A DNA stretch of 64,000 nt, taken from positions 62,001 to 126,000 of the forward strand of contig CAWDCE010000025.1 in NCBI GenBank assembly GCA_963800725.1, read 5' to 3'. The notes below the pieces were generated by a model that saw only the letters and a list, made by a program, of their open reading frames with translations, did not search any database and had not been told where the DNA came from. Shown here piece by piece: positions 18,542 to 29,681 of this stretch; position 1 is the stretch's first letter, and each line of letters opens with the position of its first letter. The translations under genes and the position numbers were made by a program. This DNA is from Bog-473 sp963800725 (lineage in GTDB: Bacteria > Actinomycetota > Acidimicrobiia > Acidimicrobiales > RAAP-2).

Positions 18542-20354
18542 CTATGCGCCACGAGCGGCGCGCATCTCGGCCCGTCGCTCTTCGGTGGCGGCCTCGTTGA
18601 CCACCAGGGTCAGCTCTTCGAGCGACCCGTCGAGGACCACGCCGTAGTCACGGGCCGCGCCCTCGACGCTGACGTATTCATCGAGCACATCATCGAGCAC
18701 CGCTGTAGCCGGACGATCAAGTGGGTCGCCCCAGCCGCCACCGCCGCCGTAGTCGAAGCAGATCTTGTCGCCCGCTTCCATTGGTACCCAGTTCGCCGTA
18801 TGCGCGACGACCAGTTCGTCTTCGGAGCCATAGCGCAGCGTCAGTTTGTTGGGCGCGCCCTTGCCGCCGCCCGCGATGCCGGGCATTGGGTACTTCATCC
18901 CAACGACGTAGGTGTAGACGTTCGACGGCACGCGTACCTCTTTGATGTAGTGGCTTCCGCACCCGCCGCGCCATTGGCCGGCCCCGCCCGAGTCGGTGCG
19001 GTAGTCGCGGCTCCACTGCAAGTGGGGATAGAGGCTCTCATTGATTTCGGCGGTGGCTTTCCACAAGTTCCCGAAGGCTGCACTCACCGCCCCCCAGGCG
19101 TCCATCCCCTTGGCCGCGTTGCACCAGCCGGCGTACACCTCGGCGGAACCGTCCAAGAACGGTTGGCCGCTGCGCGGGTCGATGCCTTTGATATTCGTCG
19201 GGATGCCGGTCTTGTAGGTCTGGGGCACCGCACGCTCGGGCAGCACGCCCGAGAGTGCGACCGCAATCACTTCGCCGATGTCGGCACCGGGATGGTGGGT
19301 TCCGGCGGAGACCGGGCGTCCGGGGTGCGGGTTGAACACGCATCCCTCGGGCACGATGAGCTCGATGGAGTTGAAGAAGCCTTCGTTCTTCGGGATCTCG
19401 GGATCCATCATGGCGGCCACCTGGGCCACCGTGTAGCCACGGGTATTGCCGTAGGTGGACCAGGCCTGCAGTTCTTGGCGTTCGTCGCTCCCGGTGTAGT
19501 CAATGGTGAGCTTGGGTCCGTCGACGGTGATGGCGACGTGCAGATGGATGTCGGGGTTGCCGAGTGGATCGTGGTCCACGTAGGAGTCCCCGACGTAGGT
19601 ACCGTCGGGCCAGGCCATGATCTCTTCGCCGAAACGCTTGGCGGCGTAATCGATCATGTGGTCGACCGCACCCTCGATCATGTCCACGCCGTAGCGCTCG
19701 ACCAGCGAGACCAGTCCGTCGGCGGCCTGCTTGGCGGCGCCGATCTGCGCGCGGAGGTCGCCGAGATAGCCGTCGAGCCGGTTGTTGACTTGGAGGGCAT
19801 AGAGCACGTCACGGCGCTCGACGCCGCGGTCGAGGACCTTGACGACCGGCCAGCGGACCCCTTCACCCCAGATGTCGGTGGCGGTGACGTTGTAGCCGCC
19901 AGGTACCGCGCCACCGGTGTCACCGTGGTGGCACTGGATCGAGGCGATGAGCACCAGGTGGCCGTCGACTACTACCGGGGCGAAGACGTTGTAGTCCGGC
20001 AGGTGACCGCCACCGTGGTACGGGTCGTTAGCCACGAAGACGTCGCCTTGGTGGAACTCGTCGACGCCCGAGGAATTCGAGGGCGAAGCGAACCGGAAGC
20101 GTCGAGGTCAGCATGAACTGGGGAATGCCGACGCTCAGTGCGGCGAGCCGGCCTTTGCCGTCCAAGATCGTGGCGTTGCGCTCGTTGGACTGGTTGAGGA
20201 TCGGCGTCGTGGCGGTACGCGAGACATACATCGCCATCTCGAAGCAGACCGTCTCCATGGTCCCGCGAATCACCTCGGCGGTGACCGGGTCGACGACCCC
20301 GTCGACCATCAATCGATCCCTCGGACCGGCCAGTGCCTTCATATCAACGTTCAT
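18542..20354 (-). CDS. Hydantoinase B/oxoprolinase family protein (one frameshift)
   Basis: This corresponds to the B subunit of ATP-dependent N-methylhydantoinase/acetone-carboxylase-type enzymes (HyuB, about 604 aa). ATG at 20354 is preceded by GGGAGGGG. The N-terminal part reads DPVTAEVIRGTMETVCFEMA and continues into a second frame near 20075. From there VDEFHQGDVFVANDP and the hallmark DPYHGGGHLPDYNVF follow. Conserved segments AGTHHPGADIGEV and CFDYGGGGGWGDP are present downstream. The A subunit (HyuA, ATP-binding) is not in the window, although the two are usually adjacent. Substrate could be a hydantoin, 5-oxoproline or ketone-like compound. Confidence 0.87.
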
Positions 20355-20421
20355 GGCCCCTCCCACAGCGCCCTGGACAGGCGAAACCGCGGCAACGTTT
20401 GCTGACATCGGTGTCACTTTT

Positions 20422-20427
20422 ACTGTA
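20422..20427 (-). promoter_or_regulatory. Putative -10 of the hydantoinase B gene
   Basis: TACAGT on the minus strand, inside an imperfect inverted repeat CGGTGT...ACACCG (about 20409-20432). No clear -35. The leader to the ATG at 20354 would be about 60 nt. Confidence 0.35.
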
Positions 20428-20537
20428 CACCGACGCCACTTGACCCTGGCCAGAGGGCAGTTCGGCGAGAAGAGATCCACGATCGCAACAGCTCACGGAC
20501 CGGGCCAACGCCTCCCGCTATATTCTCCCAATGTTGT

Positions 20538-20555
20538 TATACTCTTTTCCGTATA
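20538..20555. repeat. AT-rich inverted repeat in the intergenic region
   Basis: TATAC-8 nt-GTATA is an exact inverted repeat in an otherwise GC-rich stretch between the methyltransferase stop and the hydantoinase B gene. It may be an operator or promoter element for the leftward gene. Confidence 0.3.
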
Positions 20556-20584
20556 GCAAAGGCGGTGTCGGCACCGTTGAGGAC

Positions 20585-21328
20585 TCAGGCCCTCGCCTTG
20601 ACCACCATCACCCAACTGTCCGCCTCCAACGGCCCTCCCCCGCCGGCGGAGAACTCCACGTCGCAGAACCCCGCACCTTCGAGCCACACCCTCCATTCGG
20701 GCGGCGTCGGGAGTCGGATGTAGTACTCGCTGTGACGGGTCACCCCGCCGCGAATGATCGTTGCGACCGCGTTCGAGTCGGCCGCGCGGTGACGAAAATG
20801 TCGAGACGTCGATCAGCGCATCGTCGCCACGCGTCAGCACCGTCGCGGTCGGGGTCGAAGGTGTGCTGACGCACGACAGCATCGTGGTGCAATGACTCAA
20901 CCAGCACGATGCCCCCCGGAGCGAGGACCCGGTGGAACTCGGAGAGGACCGATCGACAATCGGCGTCGTCGTCAGTAGCCAAATGAGTTGAACCAGCACA
21001 CCACTGCCGCAAAGGGCCCGGCGAGCGGCAACTGACGTAGGTCGCCTCTGACGTAGGTGGGCGAACCGCTGGGCCCACGCACTTCGCCGTCGGCTCGCGC
21101 CAGATACGAACCAGACAGATCGACTCCGGTCACCGACATTCCAGCTGAGGCCAGGCGACGGGCGATGCGGCCATGGCCACAAGGGGCATCGAGGATGTGG
21201 GCGCCAGGTGCCAGGCCGAGGTGCCCCAAGATCTCTGCGGCGTCATCGTCGGAATGCTGCTCGTCGATCGCCTCGTCGTAGAAGTAGAGATAGTCGTCGC
21301 CGAAGGTGGCTGAGATATCGAACTCCAC
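20585..21328 (-). CDS. Class I SAM-dependent methyltransferase (two frameshifts)
   Basis: A Rossmann-type methyltransferase of about 247 residues. SAM-binding motif I is HILDAPCGHGRIARRLA, followed by SVTGVDLSGSYLA, then FAAVVCWFNSFGY. Near 20990 the frame shifts to DDDADCRSVLSEFHRVL and GGIVLVESLHHDAVV. Near 20790 it shifts again to a C-terminus reading EWRVWLEGAGFCDVEF and ending VVKARA. The GTG at 21328 (EFDISATFGDD) is the best start. Substrate is unknown; the YYIRLPTPPEWRVWLE segment is common in small-molecule O/N-methyltransferases. It diverges from the LLM gene at 21634, with a long hairpin between. Confidence 0.75.
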
Positions 21329-21360
21329 GCCGCATTCTGGCCGAACTGGCCGACAACGCA

Positions 21361-21414
21361 CACGACCTCGCGTTGTGGTCGCCCCGCTCAGAGCGACCAC
21401 AACCCGAGGTCGTG
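21361..21414. repeat. Long hairpin: 22-bp inverted repeat with one mismatch
   Basis: The arms 21361-21382 and 21393-21414 are reverse complements at 21 of 22 positions, with a 10-nt loop. It lies between two divergent genes, so it is not a terminator for either. The remaining sequence from 21415 to 21633 holds no recognisable gene. Confidence 0.7.
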
Positions 21415-21633
21415 CGTCCAAAAGCCATACTGACCACCTTGTGGTGCAGCCTCGGAGCGGCCTCGTTGCCATTTGGTTGCAGGACCCCGCGGCTCGACTG
21501 ATGCCCCTCCACGGAGGGCCGGTCGCTCGCCGATGGCGGCAAAGGGCTTGCACCTTTTTGGCTGTGGACACTGTCGGCCACGTCACCCGCTGGGCCTCAC
21601 GGGATCCGAGGAGCGGGGCTACCGTCTCGGTCC

Positions 21634-22533
21634 ATGACACCCAAGCTCGGCATCGTCACTCCCGTCCTGCACATGAATCCCGCGGTTCGATCCACCCGAA
21701 TGGGAGATCACCGCCAGCGTGGACGACGTGGTTGGGGTCGTGCAGCGGGCCGAGGCCCTCGGCTACGACTGGGTGGCGTGCTCGGAGCACATCGCCATTC
21801 CGGCCGCGGCGTCGACGGTACGCGGCGGGCGGTACTTCGATCCATTCTCGACCTTGGGATTCTTCGCCGCCCACACCGCGGCGGGCTTGTTGACCCACAT
21901 GGCGGTGCTTCCCTACCACCACCCACTCGAGTTGGTGAAGCGCCTCGGGACACTCGACGTCTTGAGCGACGGTCGCGTCATCGCCGGGGTCGGGGTCGGG
22001 TCACTCCAGCCCGAATTCGAGGTGCTCGGCCATCAGTTCGAAGGACGCGGCGACCGCGGCCGACGACGCCATCGCCGCCATGAGGGCGGCTTGGGGAAAG
22101 CGGATTCCCGAATACCACGGCACGCACTATGACTTTGCGGATTTCATCGTGGAGCCCTCAGGACTCGAGCCGCGATCTCCCAGTGTGGGTCGGCGGTCGG
22201 ACCCGCCGCTCGTTGCGTCGTGCGCTCGCCTTGGGCGAGGCCTGGATGCCGTTCGGCTTCAAGATCGATCAACTCACCGAGATGCTGGCCGACCCCGCCA
22301 TCAAGGCGGCGCAGGCCCGCTACGTCGAGGACCATGGCGCACCCCTCGACCTCATCTTGGCCCCCGAGCCGCCGATCGACCCGCTCGGCGATCCCGATGG
22401 CACGGCCGAATTCCTCCACGCCTATATCAAGATCGGGGCCACCGGATTTAGCTTGCGCTTCGACCATCACTCAAAGGAGCACTACTGCGAGGAGATGGAG
22501 GCCATGGTCGAAGTGGCGAAGGGCCTCGGGTGA
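21634..22533 (+). CDS. LLM-class F420-type oxidoreductase (three frameshifts)
   Basis: A luciferase-like oxidoreductase of about 299 residues read in four pieces. ATG at 21634 gives TPKLGIVTPVLHMNP; removing one C near 21678 joins this to RFDPPEWEITASVDDV. Then come ALGYDWVACSEHIAIP and LDVLSDGRVIAGVGVG, the glycine-rich LLM signature. Breaks near 22050 and 22165 lead to RIPEYHGTHYDF and LPVWVGGRTRRSLRRAL, which is the family's conserved glycan-like substrate-loop strand. TACCGT (21620-21625) lies 8 nt before the ATG. The 3' end overlaps the convergent acyl-CoA synthetase gene by about 50 nt. Cofactor F420 is inferred from family. Confidence 0.8.
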
Positions 22534-24071
22534 GCAAACCTCAGTCGCCCGGTGAGGCCGAGGCGGGCGCGGAGTTCGGGCTTGATGACCTTGCCGGTCG
22601 GGTTCCGGGGCAAATCGGTGACGAAGTAGTACTGACGCGGCGTCTTGTAGTCAGCCAGGGATTCGAGGGCATAGGCCCGCAGTTGTTCCGCATCGGCCGA
22701 GGCGTTCTCGTGCAAGACAACGAAAGCCACCACGTCCTCGCCGAGCACCGGGTGCGGGGCACCGACGACCGCAACCTCGGCCACGGCTGGATGTTGCACC
22801 AAGACGTGTTCGACGTCGGTGGCATGCACGTTGTTCCCACCGCGGATGATGACGTCTTTGGAACGTCCGACGATGTAGAGATAGCCGTCGTCGTCCAAAT
22901 TCCCGAGGTCGCCGGTGACCAGCCACCCGTCTTTCCAGGTCTGCGCGGTGGCTTCGGGGTCGCCGAAGTATTCACGCTGATGACCCGGTAGCTGCATCCG
23001 CACGTCGCCGACGACGTTGGCGGCGACGTCGTTGCCGTCGCCGTCGACGATGCGCACCAGGGCGGGCGGGGCGATCTTGCCGACCGAGCCTGGGCGCTTG
23101 ACCGCCTCGCCTTTGGGCATGATGCAATAGGCCGACCCGGCCTCGGTCATTCCGTAGTTGTTCGACACCATGGCGTCGGGCATCCGCTCTTGGAGGCGCT
23201 CGACTACAAACGGGGCAAGCGGTGCACTGCCCACCGAGCACATGGCGACCGACGACAGGTCCACGGTGTCGAATCGGGGATTGTCCAACAACAAGTGCGC
23301 CATGGCCGGGACCAAGAAGATGGCCATGGGCTTCTCGGCCTCCACCACATCGAGCCAACGGTCCGCATCGAATTTCGGCATGTAGATGCCGCGGAGGCCG
23401 AGCTTCATTGGGGTGTAGACGAGCGCGATGCCGGCGAAGGTGAACATCGGGCTCGCATGAAGCCACCCCGCACCCCCGTAGGTGGGCTCGACGTCGCCCA
23501 CCATCGAGGCGTTCGAGTGACGGACCGCCACGCCCTTGGGCCGCCCCGTCGTGCCTGAGGTGTACAAGATGTCCGCCAGGTCGTCTTCGGTCCTTGGGAC
23601 CTGGAAGGTGTTGCGATCACCCGAGACGATCTCCGCCCAACTGATGACCCGCGGGCCTGACTCCGCGGGCAACACATCGCCTGAGTCCTTTACGTCGACC
23701 ACGAAGGTGAGTTCCTTGTTGGCAATGGAGCGGTCCTGGTGGACCAGTTCGCCGTCAGCGACCACCGCACTCGCCCCGGAATGCTCGAGCATGTGCCCGA
23801 CCTCGGCACGAGCGAGGCGCGGGTTCATCGGCACCGCCACGCCGCCGGCGCGATGGATGGCCGTGTAGGACACAAGCCAGTGCAGCGCCTCGCTCGTATG
23901 GAGGTGGATGCCGACCCGGCCATTGGGCTCGAGTCCGGCCTCGACCAGACCACGGGCCATTGCGTTGGCCCGACCATTCCACTCCGCGAAGGAGAGTTCC
24001 CCGACGTCGACGACGGTGAATGCCGTCTGACCGGGGAATTCCTCGGCCATACGCCCCAAATGCTCGTCCAT
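22482..24071 (-). CDS. AMP-dependent acyl-CoA synthetase (ANL superfamily)
   Basis: A 529-residue AMP-forming ligase that activates a carboxylic acid to its CoA thioester. The P-loop-like motif YTSGTTGRPKGVAVRH is near 185, NNYGMTEAG near 320 and TGDLGNLDDDGYLYIVGR near 405. The hinge then reads RGGNNVHATDVEHVL where most relatives have N-x-Y-P-x-E. The catalytic Lys is in NPTGKVIKPEL near the C-terminus. ATG at 24071 is chosen; a TTG at 24095 is also in frame. It diverges from the DUF35-thiolase pair, with a copy of the palindromic operator between, so activation and thiolysis appear co-regulated. Confidence 0.9.
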   Translation of the reverse strand: MDEHLGRMAEEFPGQTAFTVVDVGELSFAEWNGRANAMARGLVEAGLEPNGRVGIHLHTSEALHWLVSYTAIHRAGGVAVPMNPRLARAEVGHMLEHSGASAVVADGELVHQDRSIANKELTFVVDVKDSGDVLPAESGPRVISWAEIVSGDRNTFQVPRTEDDLADILYTSGTTGRPKGVAVRHSNASMVGDVEPTYGGAGWLHASPMFTFAGIALVYTPMKLGLRGIYMPKFDADRWLDVVEAEKPMAIFLVPAMAHLLLDNPRFDTVDLSSVAMCSVGSAPLAPFVVERLQERMPDAMVSNNYGMTEAGSAYCIMPKGEAVKRPGSVGKIAPPALVRIVDGDGNDVAANVVGDVRMQLPGHQREYFGDPEATAQTWKDGWLVTGDLGNLDDDGYLYIVGRSKDVIIRGGNNVHATDVEHVLVQHPAVAEVAVVGAPHPVLGEDVVAFVVLHENASADAEQLRAYALESLADYKTPRQYYFVTDLPRNPTGKVIKPELRARLGLTGRLRFAHPRPFATSTMASISSQ

Positions 24072-24117
24072 CAACACAGGTACGGATCCCCCCAAGGTGC
24101 TCGAAGGCGCCGAAAAG

Positions 24118-24133
24118 TTGACGCCGGTGTCAG
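24118..24133. promoter_or_regulatory. Palindromic operator between synthetase and DUF35-thiolase genes
   Basis: TTGACGCCGGTGTCAG is the third copy of the recurring palindrome, with one base off the consensus. It lies 47 nt upstream of the leftward gene and 110 nt upstream of the rightward gene, in a position to control both. Confidence 0.55.
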
Positions 24134-24243
24134 GTTCGTTGCAGCATGGCCGATGCTCGCTCGGGGGTCAATCCCGGCGATCGTCACTTCAAACTCCTCC
24201 CACGGACGATTTCGTGGGGGCCCAACCAAGGGAACACGCGCAG

Positions 24244-24651
24244 ATGAGCATGGTTCGCTTTGACCTTCCGACGCCCGAGGGCGACACGATCGAGTTCTGG
24301 GAAGCGGCCAAGGATGGCCGGCTGCTGATCAAGCACTGCACAGACTGTGATGCCTATTCCTACTACCCGAGGCCCTTCTGCCCGAAGTGCTGGAGCGAGA
24401 ACGTCGAGTGGTACGAGGCCAGTGGCAAAGCGACTCTGTACTCGTGGTCGGTGATCTACAGCAACGACATGCCCCCCTTCAAGGACCGCATCCCCTATGT
24501 GGCGGCCCACGTGGATCTGGCCGAGGGTCCGCGCATGATGACCAACGTGGTCGACTGCCCCTTTGACGAGCTGACCGTCGGCATGGACCTCACGGTCAAG
24601 TTCGAACCCATTTCCGACGATTTCACCATCCCGGTCTTCGTCCGGGCTTAA
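24244..24651 (+). CDS. DUF35 Zn-ribbon/OB-fold protein
   Basis: A 135-residue acyl-CoA-associated protein with an N-terminal helix (DTIEFWEAAKDGRLLIKHC), a rubredoxin-like zinc ribbon with ligands C32, C35, C46 and C49, and an OB fold (ATLYSWSVIYSNDMPPF, PYVAAHVDLAEGPRMMTNVV). Proteins of this kind bind thiolase-like partners and act as CoA-binding gates or bridges. ChsH2 domains and archaeal HMGCS/thiolase complexes are the known examples. The partner here is almost certainly the thiolase starting 15 nt downstream. ATG at 24244 is the first start consistent with the domain; AGGGAA lies about 10 nt upstream. Confidence 0.88.
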   Translation: MSMVRFDLPTPEGDTIEFWEAAKDGRLLIKHCTDCDAYSYYPRPFCPKCWSENVEWYEASGKATLYSWSVIYSNDMPPFKDRIPYVAAHVDLAEGPRMMTNVVDCPFDELTVGMDLTVKFEPISDDFTIPVFVRA

Positions 24652-24666
24652 CGGGAGGACAACCCC

Positions 24667-25842
24667 ATGAGCGACGCCGTCATCGTGGCCGCCATCCGCA
24701 CGCCGATCGGGCGGGCCGGCCGGGGCCTCGCTCCGCTGACCCTCCAAGACATCGGCGCGCAGACAGTCTCAGCCGCCATCGACAGAGTCGGCCTCGATCC
24801 AGCCGATATCGATGACCTGGTGATCGGGGAGGTGCTCCAAGGCGGCGGCTGCACCGCTCGCTACATCGCCAACGAGTTGGGTCTCCCGCCCGACACTCCC
24901 GGGGGCACCGTCCAGCGCCAGTCCGCGACGGGAATGATGGCGGTCCAAGACGCCGCGGCACAGATCCGCGCCGGCATGGCCCGGGTCATCGTGGCCGGAG
25001 GAATCGAGTCGATGACCCGCTCACCGGTCCAGTTCGCCAAATCACCGGTGCCGTTCGGGGTCATGACCCAGTTCATCCCGCCGAGTCATCCAAACACCCC
25101 CGACGCGCCCAACATGAACATGTTGATCACCGTCGGGGAGAACACCGCCCGGGAATGCGGCATCACCCGCGAAGAGTCAGACCATTGGTCCTACCACTCG
25201 AACATTCGGGCCATTGCGGCCACTGACGACGGCCGCTTCGCCGACGAGATCGTGCCGGTGACCGTACCGGTCGGCCGAGGGGAGACCGCCCTGGTCAGCG
25301 TCGACGAGCATCCCCGCCGCGACACGACCCTCGAAAAGCTCGCCGCACTCCCCTCCCTCACCGGCCCCGACGGGCAGATCACGGCGGGAAACTCCTCGGG
25401 AATCGCCGATGGCGGCGCGGCAGTCGTGGTGGTGGACCGCGAGTACGCGGATGCCCACGGGCTGGAAATCCTCGCCACCGTCCGGGCCTGGAACTCGTGT
25501 GGCATCGAGCCCGCCCGCACCGGATTGGCGCCGACCATTGCGGTGCCCAAGGCCCTGCAGCTGGCCGGACTCGACGTGTCCGACGTGGATCTCGTCGAGA
25601 TCAACGAGGCCTTTGCGTCGATGTCGGTGGCGTGTTCGAGGAAGCTTGGGTTCTCCCACGACATCGTCAACGTGAACGGCGGGGCTGTGGGCATCGGGCA
25701 TCCGGTCGCCGCCTCGGGGACCCGGATTCTGGTCACCTTGATCCACGAACTGCGCCGCCGTGGCGGTGGCATCGGGGTCGGCACCTTGTGTGCCGGCGGG
25801 GGAATGGGTTCGGCGACGGTGCTCGAGGTCCACCCCGCCTGA
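24667..25842 (+). CDS. Thiolase-family protein with Ser in place of the nucleophilic Cys
   Basis: A 391-residue protein along the full length of biosynthetic/degradative thiolases (VIVAAIRTPIGRAGRG at the start, ESMTRSPVQF near 115, NVNGGAVGIGHPVAASG with H345, LCAGGGMGSATVLE with C375). At the site of the acyl-accepting Cys the sequence is VQRQSATGMMAV, so residue 86 is Ser (codon TCC). The proton-shuttling His and second Cys are retained. With Ser the classic acyl-Cys intermediate cannot form, so the protein may be slow, have different chemistry, or work as a complex with the DUF35 protein encoded just upstream. GGGAGG lies 8 nt before the ATG. Confidence 0.88.
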   Translation: MSDAVIVAAIRTPIGRAGRGLAPLTLQDIGAQTVSAAIDRVGLDPADIDDLVIGEVLQGGGCTARYIANELGLPPDTPGGTVQRQSATGMMAVQDAAAQIRAGMARVIVAGGIESMTRSPVQFAKSPVPFGVMTQFIPPSHPNTPDAPNMNMLITVGENTARECGITREESDHWSYHSNIRAIAATDDGRFADEIVPVTVPVGRGETALVSVDEHPRRDTTLEKLAALPSLTGPDGQITAGNSSGIADGGAAVVVVDREYADAHGLEILATVRAWNSCGIEPARTGLAPTIAVPKALQLAGLDVSDVDLVEINEAFASMSVACSRKLGFSHDIVNVNGGAVGIGHPVAASGTRILVTLIHELRRRGGGIGVGTLCAGGGMGSATVLEVHPA

Positions 25843-25843
25843 G

Positions 25844-27820
<1,977 letters not shown>

Positions 27821-27855
27821 CGAAGTCTCCTTCTGCCGCCGACAGGTTCAACCGA

Positions 27856-27884
27856 ATCGTAGGGTCATCCATCGGACATCGTCA
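27856..27884 (-). promoter_or_regulatory. Putative promoter of acs
   Basis: TACGAT (27856-27861, minus strand) with a GTGACG-like -35 about 18 nt upstream. The leader would be about 30 nt and contains the AAGGAG ribosome binding site. Confidence 0.4.
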
Positions 27885-27927
27885 CCAGCGGTCGGCGAAG
27901 CGATCACCAATCCCTCGTTACCAAGGC

Positions 27928-28344
27928 CTAAGGCGATGGTTCCTGGCGCAGTTCAAACCCTTCAAAGCTGAAGGCCGGACACACCGTGGCCCCGACCAAC
28001 GAGTAGGCACCGAGTGGACGGGCGGCCATCCACACCGCCGGTTCGACAATGACCTGGGGAACCTGTCCGCGGGCCACGTCGGGCCCCATCCGATGTACCT
28101 GGGTCACCCCGTCACCTCCCTCGAGGGTCAGTTCAAGCGGATCGCCGGCGTAGAAGTGCCAAATCTCAGTGGCGTCGATCCGATGCGGCGCCGAGGACTC
28201 GCCGGACAAGAGCAAATAGAGAATCGCACTTCCCGCTGGCCGCTCGTCGCCTTCGTTCGCCGCGATCCAGGTGCGTCGATACCAACCACCCTCAGGATGC
28301 GGCGACAACGAGAGCCGCTCGATCAGTGACTCGCCTGGGTCCAT
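27928..28344 (-). CDS. DUF985 cupin protein
   Basis: A 138-residue cupin of the DUF985/YML079w group. The start motif LSPHPEGGWYRRTW is diagnostic. AILYLLLSGESSAPHRIDAT and EIWHFYAGDPLELTL form the cupin strands with two His as possible metal or ligand contacts. VIVEPAVWMAARPLGAYSLV and VCPAFSFEGFEL follow. Function is unknown in the family, and a sugar-isomerase-like role has been suggested from structure. ATG at 28344 lies 13 nt after the stop of the acyl-CoA dehydrogenase gene, so the two are probably co-transcribed. Confidence 0.8.
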   Translation of the reverse strand: MDPGESLIERLSLSPHPEGGWYRRTWIAANEGDERPAGSAILYLLLSGESSAPHRIDATEIWHFYAGDPLELTLEGGDGVTQVHRMGPDVARGQVPQVIVEPAVWMAARPLGAYSLVGATVCPAFSFEGFELRQEPSP

Positions 28345-28357
28345 GGCCCAGTCTTGC

Positions 28358-29488
28358 TCAGGCTGGCGACGCCACTCCGAGACTGCTCGCCACGTCGAGC
28401 AGATGCGAACTGGCGCCGCCGAAAAGGACGCCGGTCGTCTTGGCCCGCTTGATGATGAGATGACTGTCGTGCTCCCAGGTAAAACCGATACCACCAAAGG
28501 ACTGGAACGACTCTTGACATACCAGGCGTTGGCAGTCGTCGCTGGCGCTCTTGGCCATGGCGACCGCGGTGGCCCGGTCGAGCGCATCCTCTTCTATGGC
28601 CGCCACGGAGAAGTAGCACAGGGCACGAGCCCGCTCGATGGCCACGAACATATCGGCCATCTTGTGCTTGACCGCTTGGAACGATCCGATCGGCACCCCG
28701 AACTGCTGACGATCCTTCACGTAGGCCAGCACCATCTGGAAGAGGGCGTCGCAGGTTCCGAGCGTCTCGAGGGCGGTTGCCACCGTGGCCTCTTCGATGG
28801 CCCGGGTCAGTCCCGCACGCACCGAGTCACTGCCCGGTTCGCCGAGCACCCGGTCAGCCTCGATCTCGACCCCGTCAAACGTGGCGCTAAAGAGTGGCCT
28901 GGACATGTCGAGCGAGTGGACGGGGACGAGCGCACTTTGCGCGCCTGGGACCACGAAGGCTCCCAGCCCGGTTTCGGTACGCGCCACCACCACGATCTCG
29001 TCGGTGCCCGAGTCCGCAACCACCCCGAGTTTGGTCCCGCCAATACGCCACCGGTCCCCGGACCGCTCGGCTGTCGTGGTGACGTCGTCGAGACCCCAGC
29101 GCCTCGGGTGATCCGCCAGCGCGAGGGTCCCGGTGATCGCACCGGTCGCTACGGCACCGAGAAACCGCTGGCGCTGCTCGGGAGAACCGAGCTCGCGCAC
29201 GACCGGGGCAAATTGGGTGGTGGTCGCCAAGAATGGACCGGGGGCGACGACCCGGCCGAGTTCTTCGACGACGACGGCTGTTTCCACGAAAGTGAGACCA
29301 ACACCGCCGCAGTCTTCTGGGATCGCCAGTCCCGGCCAGTCCAAGGCGACCATCGAGGCCCAGAGCTTCTCGGGAGCCTCACCGGTCTCGACGACGGCCC
29401 GCACCAGCTCGAGGGGGCACTCTTTATCGAGGAATGATCGAACCGATGCCCGCAGTTCCTCCTGCTCCTCGGTGAACTCAAGATCCAC
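28358..29488 (-). CDS. Acyl-CoA dehydrogenase, heteromeric-type subunit
   Basis: A 376-residue acyl-CoA dehydrogenase. It has the N-terminal LEFTEEQEELRASVRSFL helix, AIPEDCGGVGLTFVET, VKDRQQFGVPIGSFQAVKHK near 250 and FGGIGFTWEHDSHLIIKRA near 340. The GGIGFTWEHD motif and short C-terminus are typical of FadE subunits that form alpha2-beta2 complexes, as the ChsE proteins of mycobacteria do. The C-terminal catalytic-Glu loop is absent (LFGGASSHLL). A partner encoded elsewhere is therefore expected. GTG at 29488; AAGG upstream. Its promoter carries the fourth copy of the palindromic operator. Confidence 0.88.
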   Translation of the reverse strand: MDLEFTEEQEELRASVRSFLDKECPLELVRAVVETGEAPEKLWASMVALDWPGLAIPEDCGGVGLTFVETAVVVEELGRVVAPGPFLATTTQFAPVVRELGSPEQRQRFLGAVATGAITGTLALADHPRRWGLDDVTTTAERSGDRWRIGGTKLGVVADSGTDEIVVVARTETGLGAFVVPGAQSALVPVHSLDMSRPLFSATFDGVEIEADRVLGEPGSDSVRAGLTRAIEEATVATALETLGTCDALFQMVLAYVKDRQQFGVPIGSFQAVKHKMADMFVAIERARALCYFSVAAIEEDALDRATAVAMAKSASDDCQRLVCQESFQSFGGIGFTWEHDSHLIIKRAKTTGVLFGGASSHLLDVASSLGVASPA

Positions 29489-29536
29489 GGTCCAACCTTT
29501 CGCTGTATCGCCTCACATGGAGAACAAGGTGCCGGG

Positions 29537-29559
29537 ATTGTACCTGACACTGGCGTCAG
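29537..29559 (-). promoter_or_regulatory. -10 element and palindromic operator of the acyl-CoA dehydrogenase gene
   Basis: CTGACACTGGCGTCAG (29544-29559) matches the recurring palindrome. On the minus strand TACAAT (29537-29542) follows immediately, so a bound repressor would block the spacer/-10. The leader is about 40 nt. Confidence 0.65.
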
Positions 29560-29623
29560 CCCCCGTGGTACCGTCTTGGTCGCACTCGTGAGGGTGCGCT
29601 GAGTTGGGAGCCCCCGGAGGGGG

Positions 29624-29659
29624 GTCGCCGGCCCGTGGCAATGGCTTCGGGCCGGCGAC
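29624..29659 (-). terminator. Strong hairpin after the ETF gene
   Basis: Perfect 12-bp arms GTCGCCGGCCCG / CGGGCCGGCGAC with a 12-nt loop, 23 nt downstream of the ETF stop. There is no U tract. It probably insulates the ETF gene from the acyl-CoA dehydrogenase promoter. Confidence 0.6.
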
Positions 29660-29681
29660 ATCGGGGTCCCACACTCGAGCA

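Noticed and set aside
17129..20116. A 995-codon open frame on the plus strand opposite the HMGCS-DUF35 and hydantoinase genes.
   Set aside because: It is the antisense of two clear gene families and has no family motif; long antisense frames are expected at this GC content.
21361..21414. The long hairpin as a transcription terminator.
   Set aside because: Both flanking genes diverge from it and no U tract follows, so nothing in view ends there.
21634..22533. Programmed frameshifting as the cause of the split genes.
   Set aside because: Breaks are numerous, occur in unrelated families, move in different directions and lack slippery-site context; simple indel errors explain them better.
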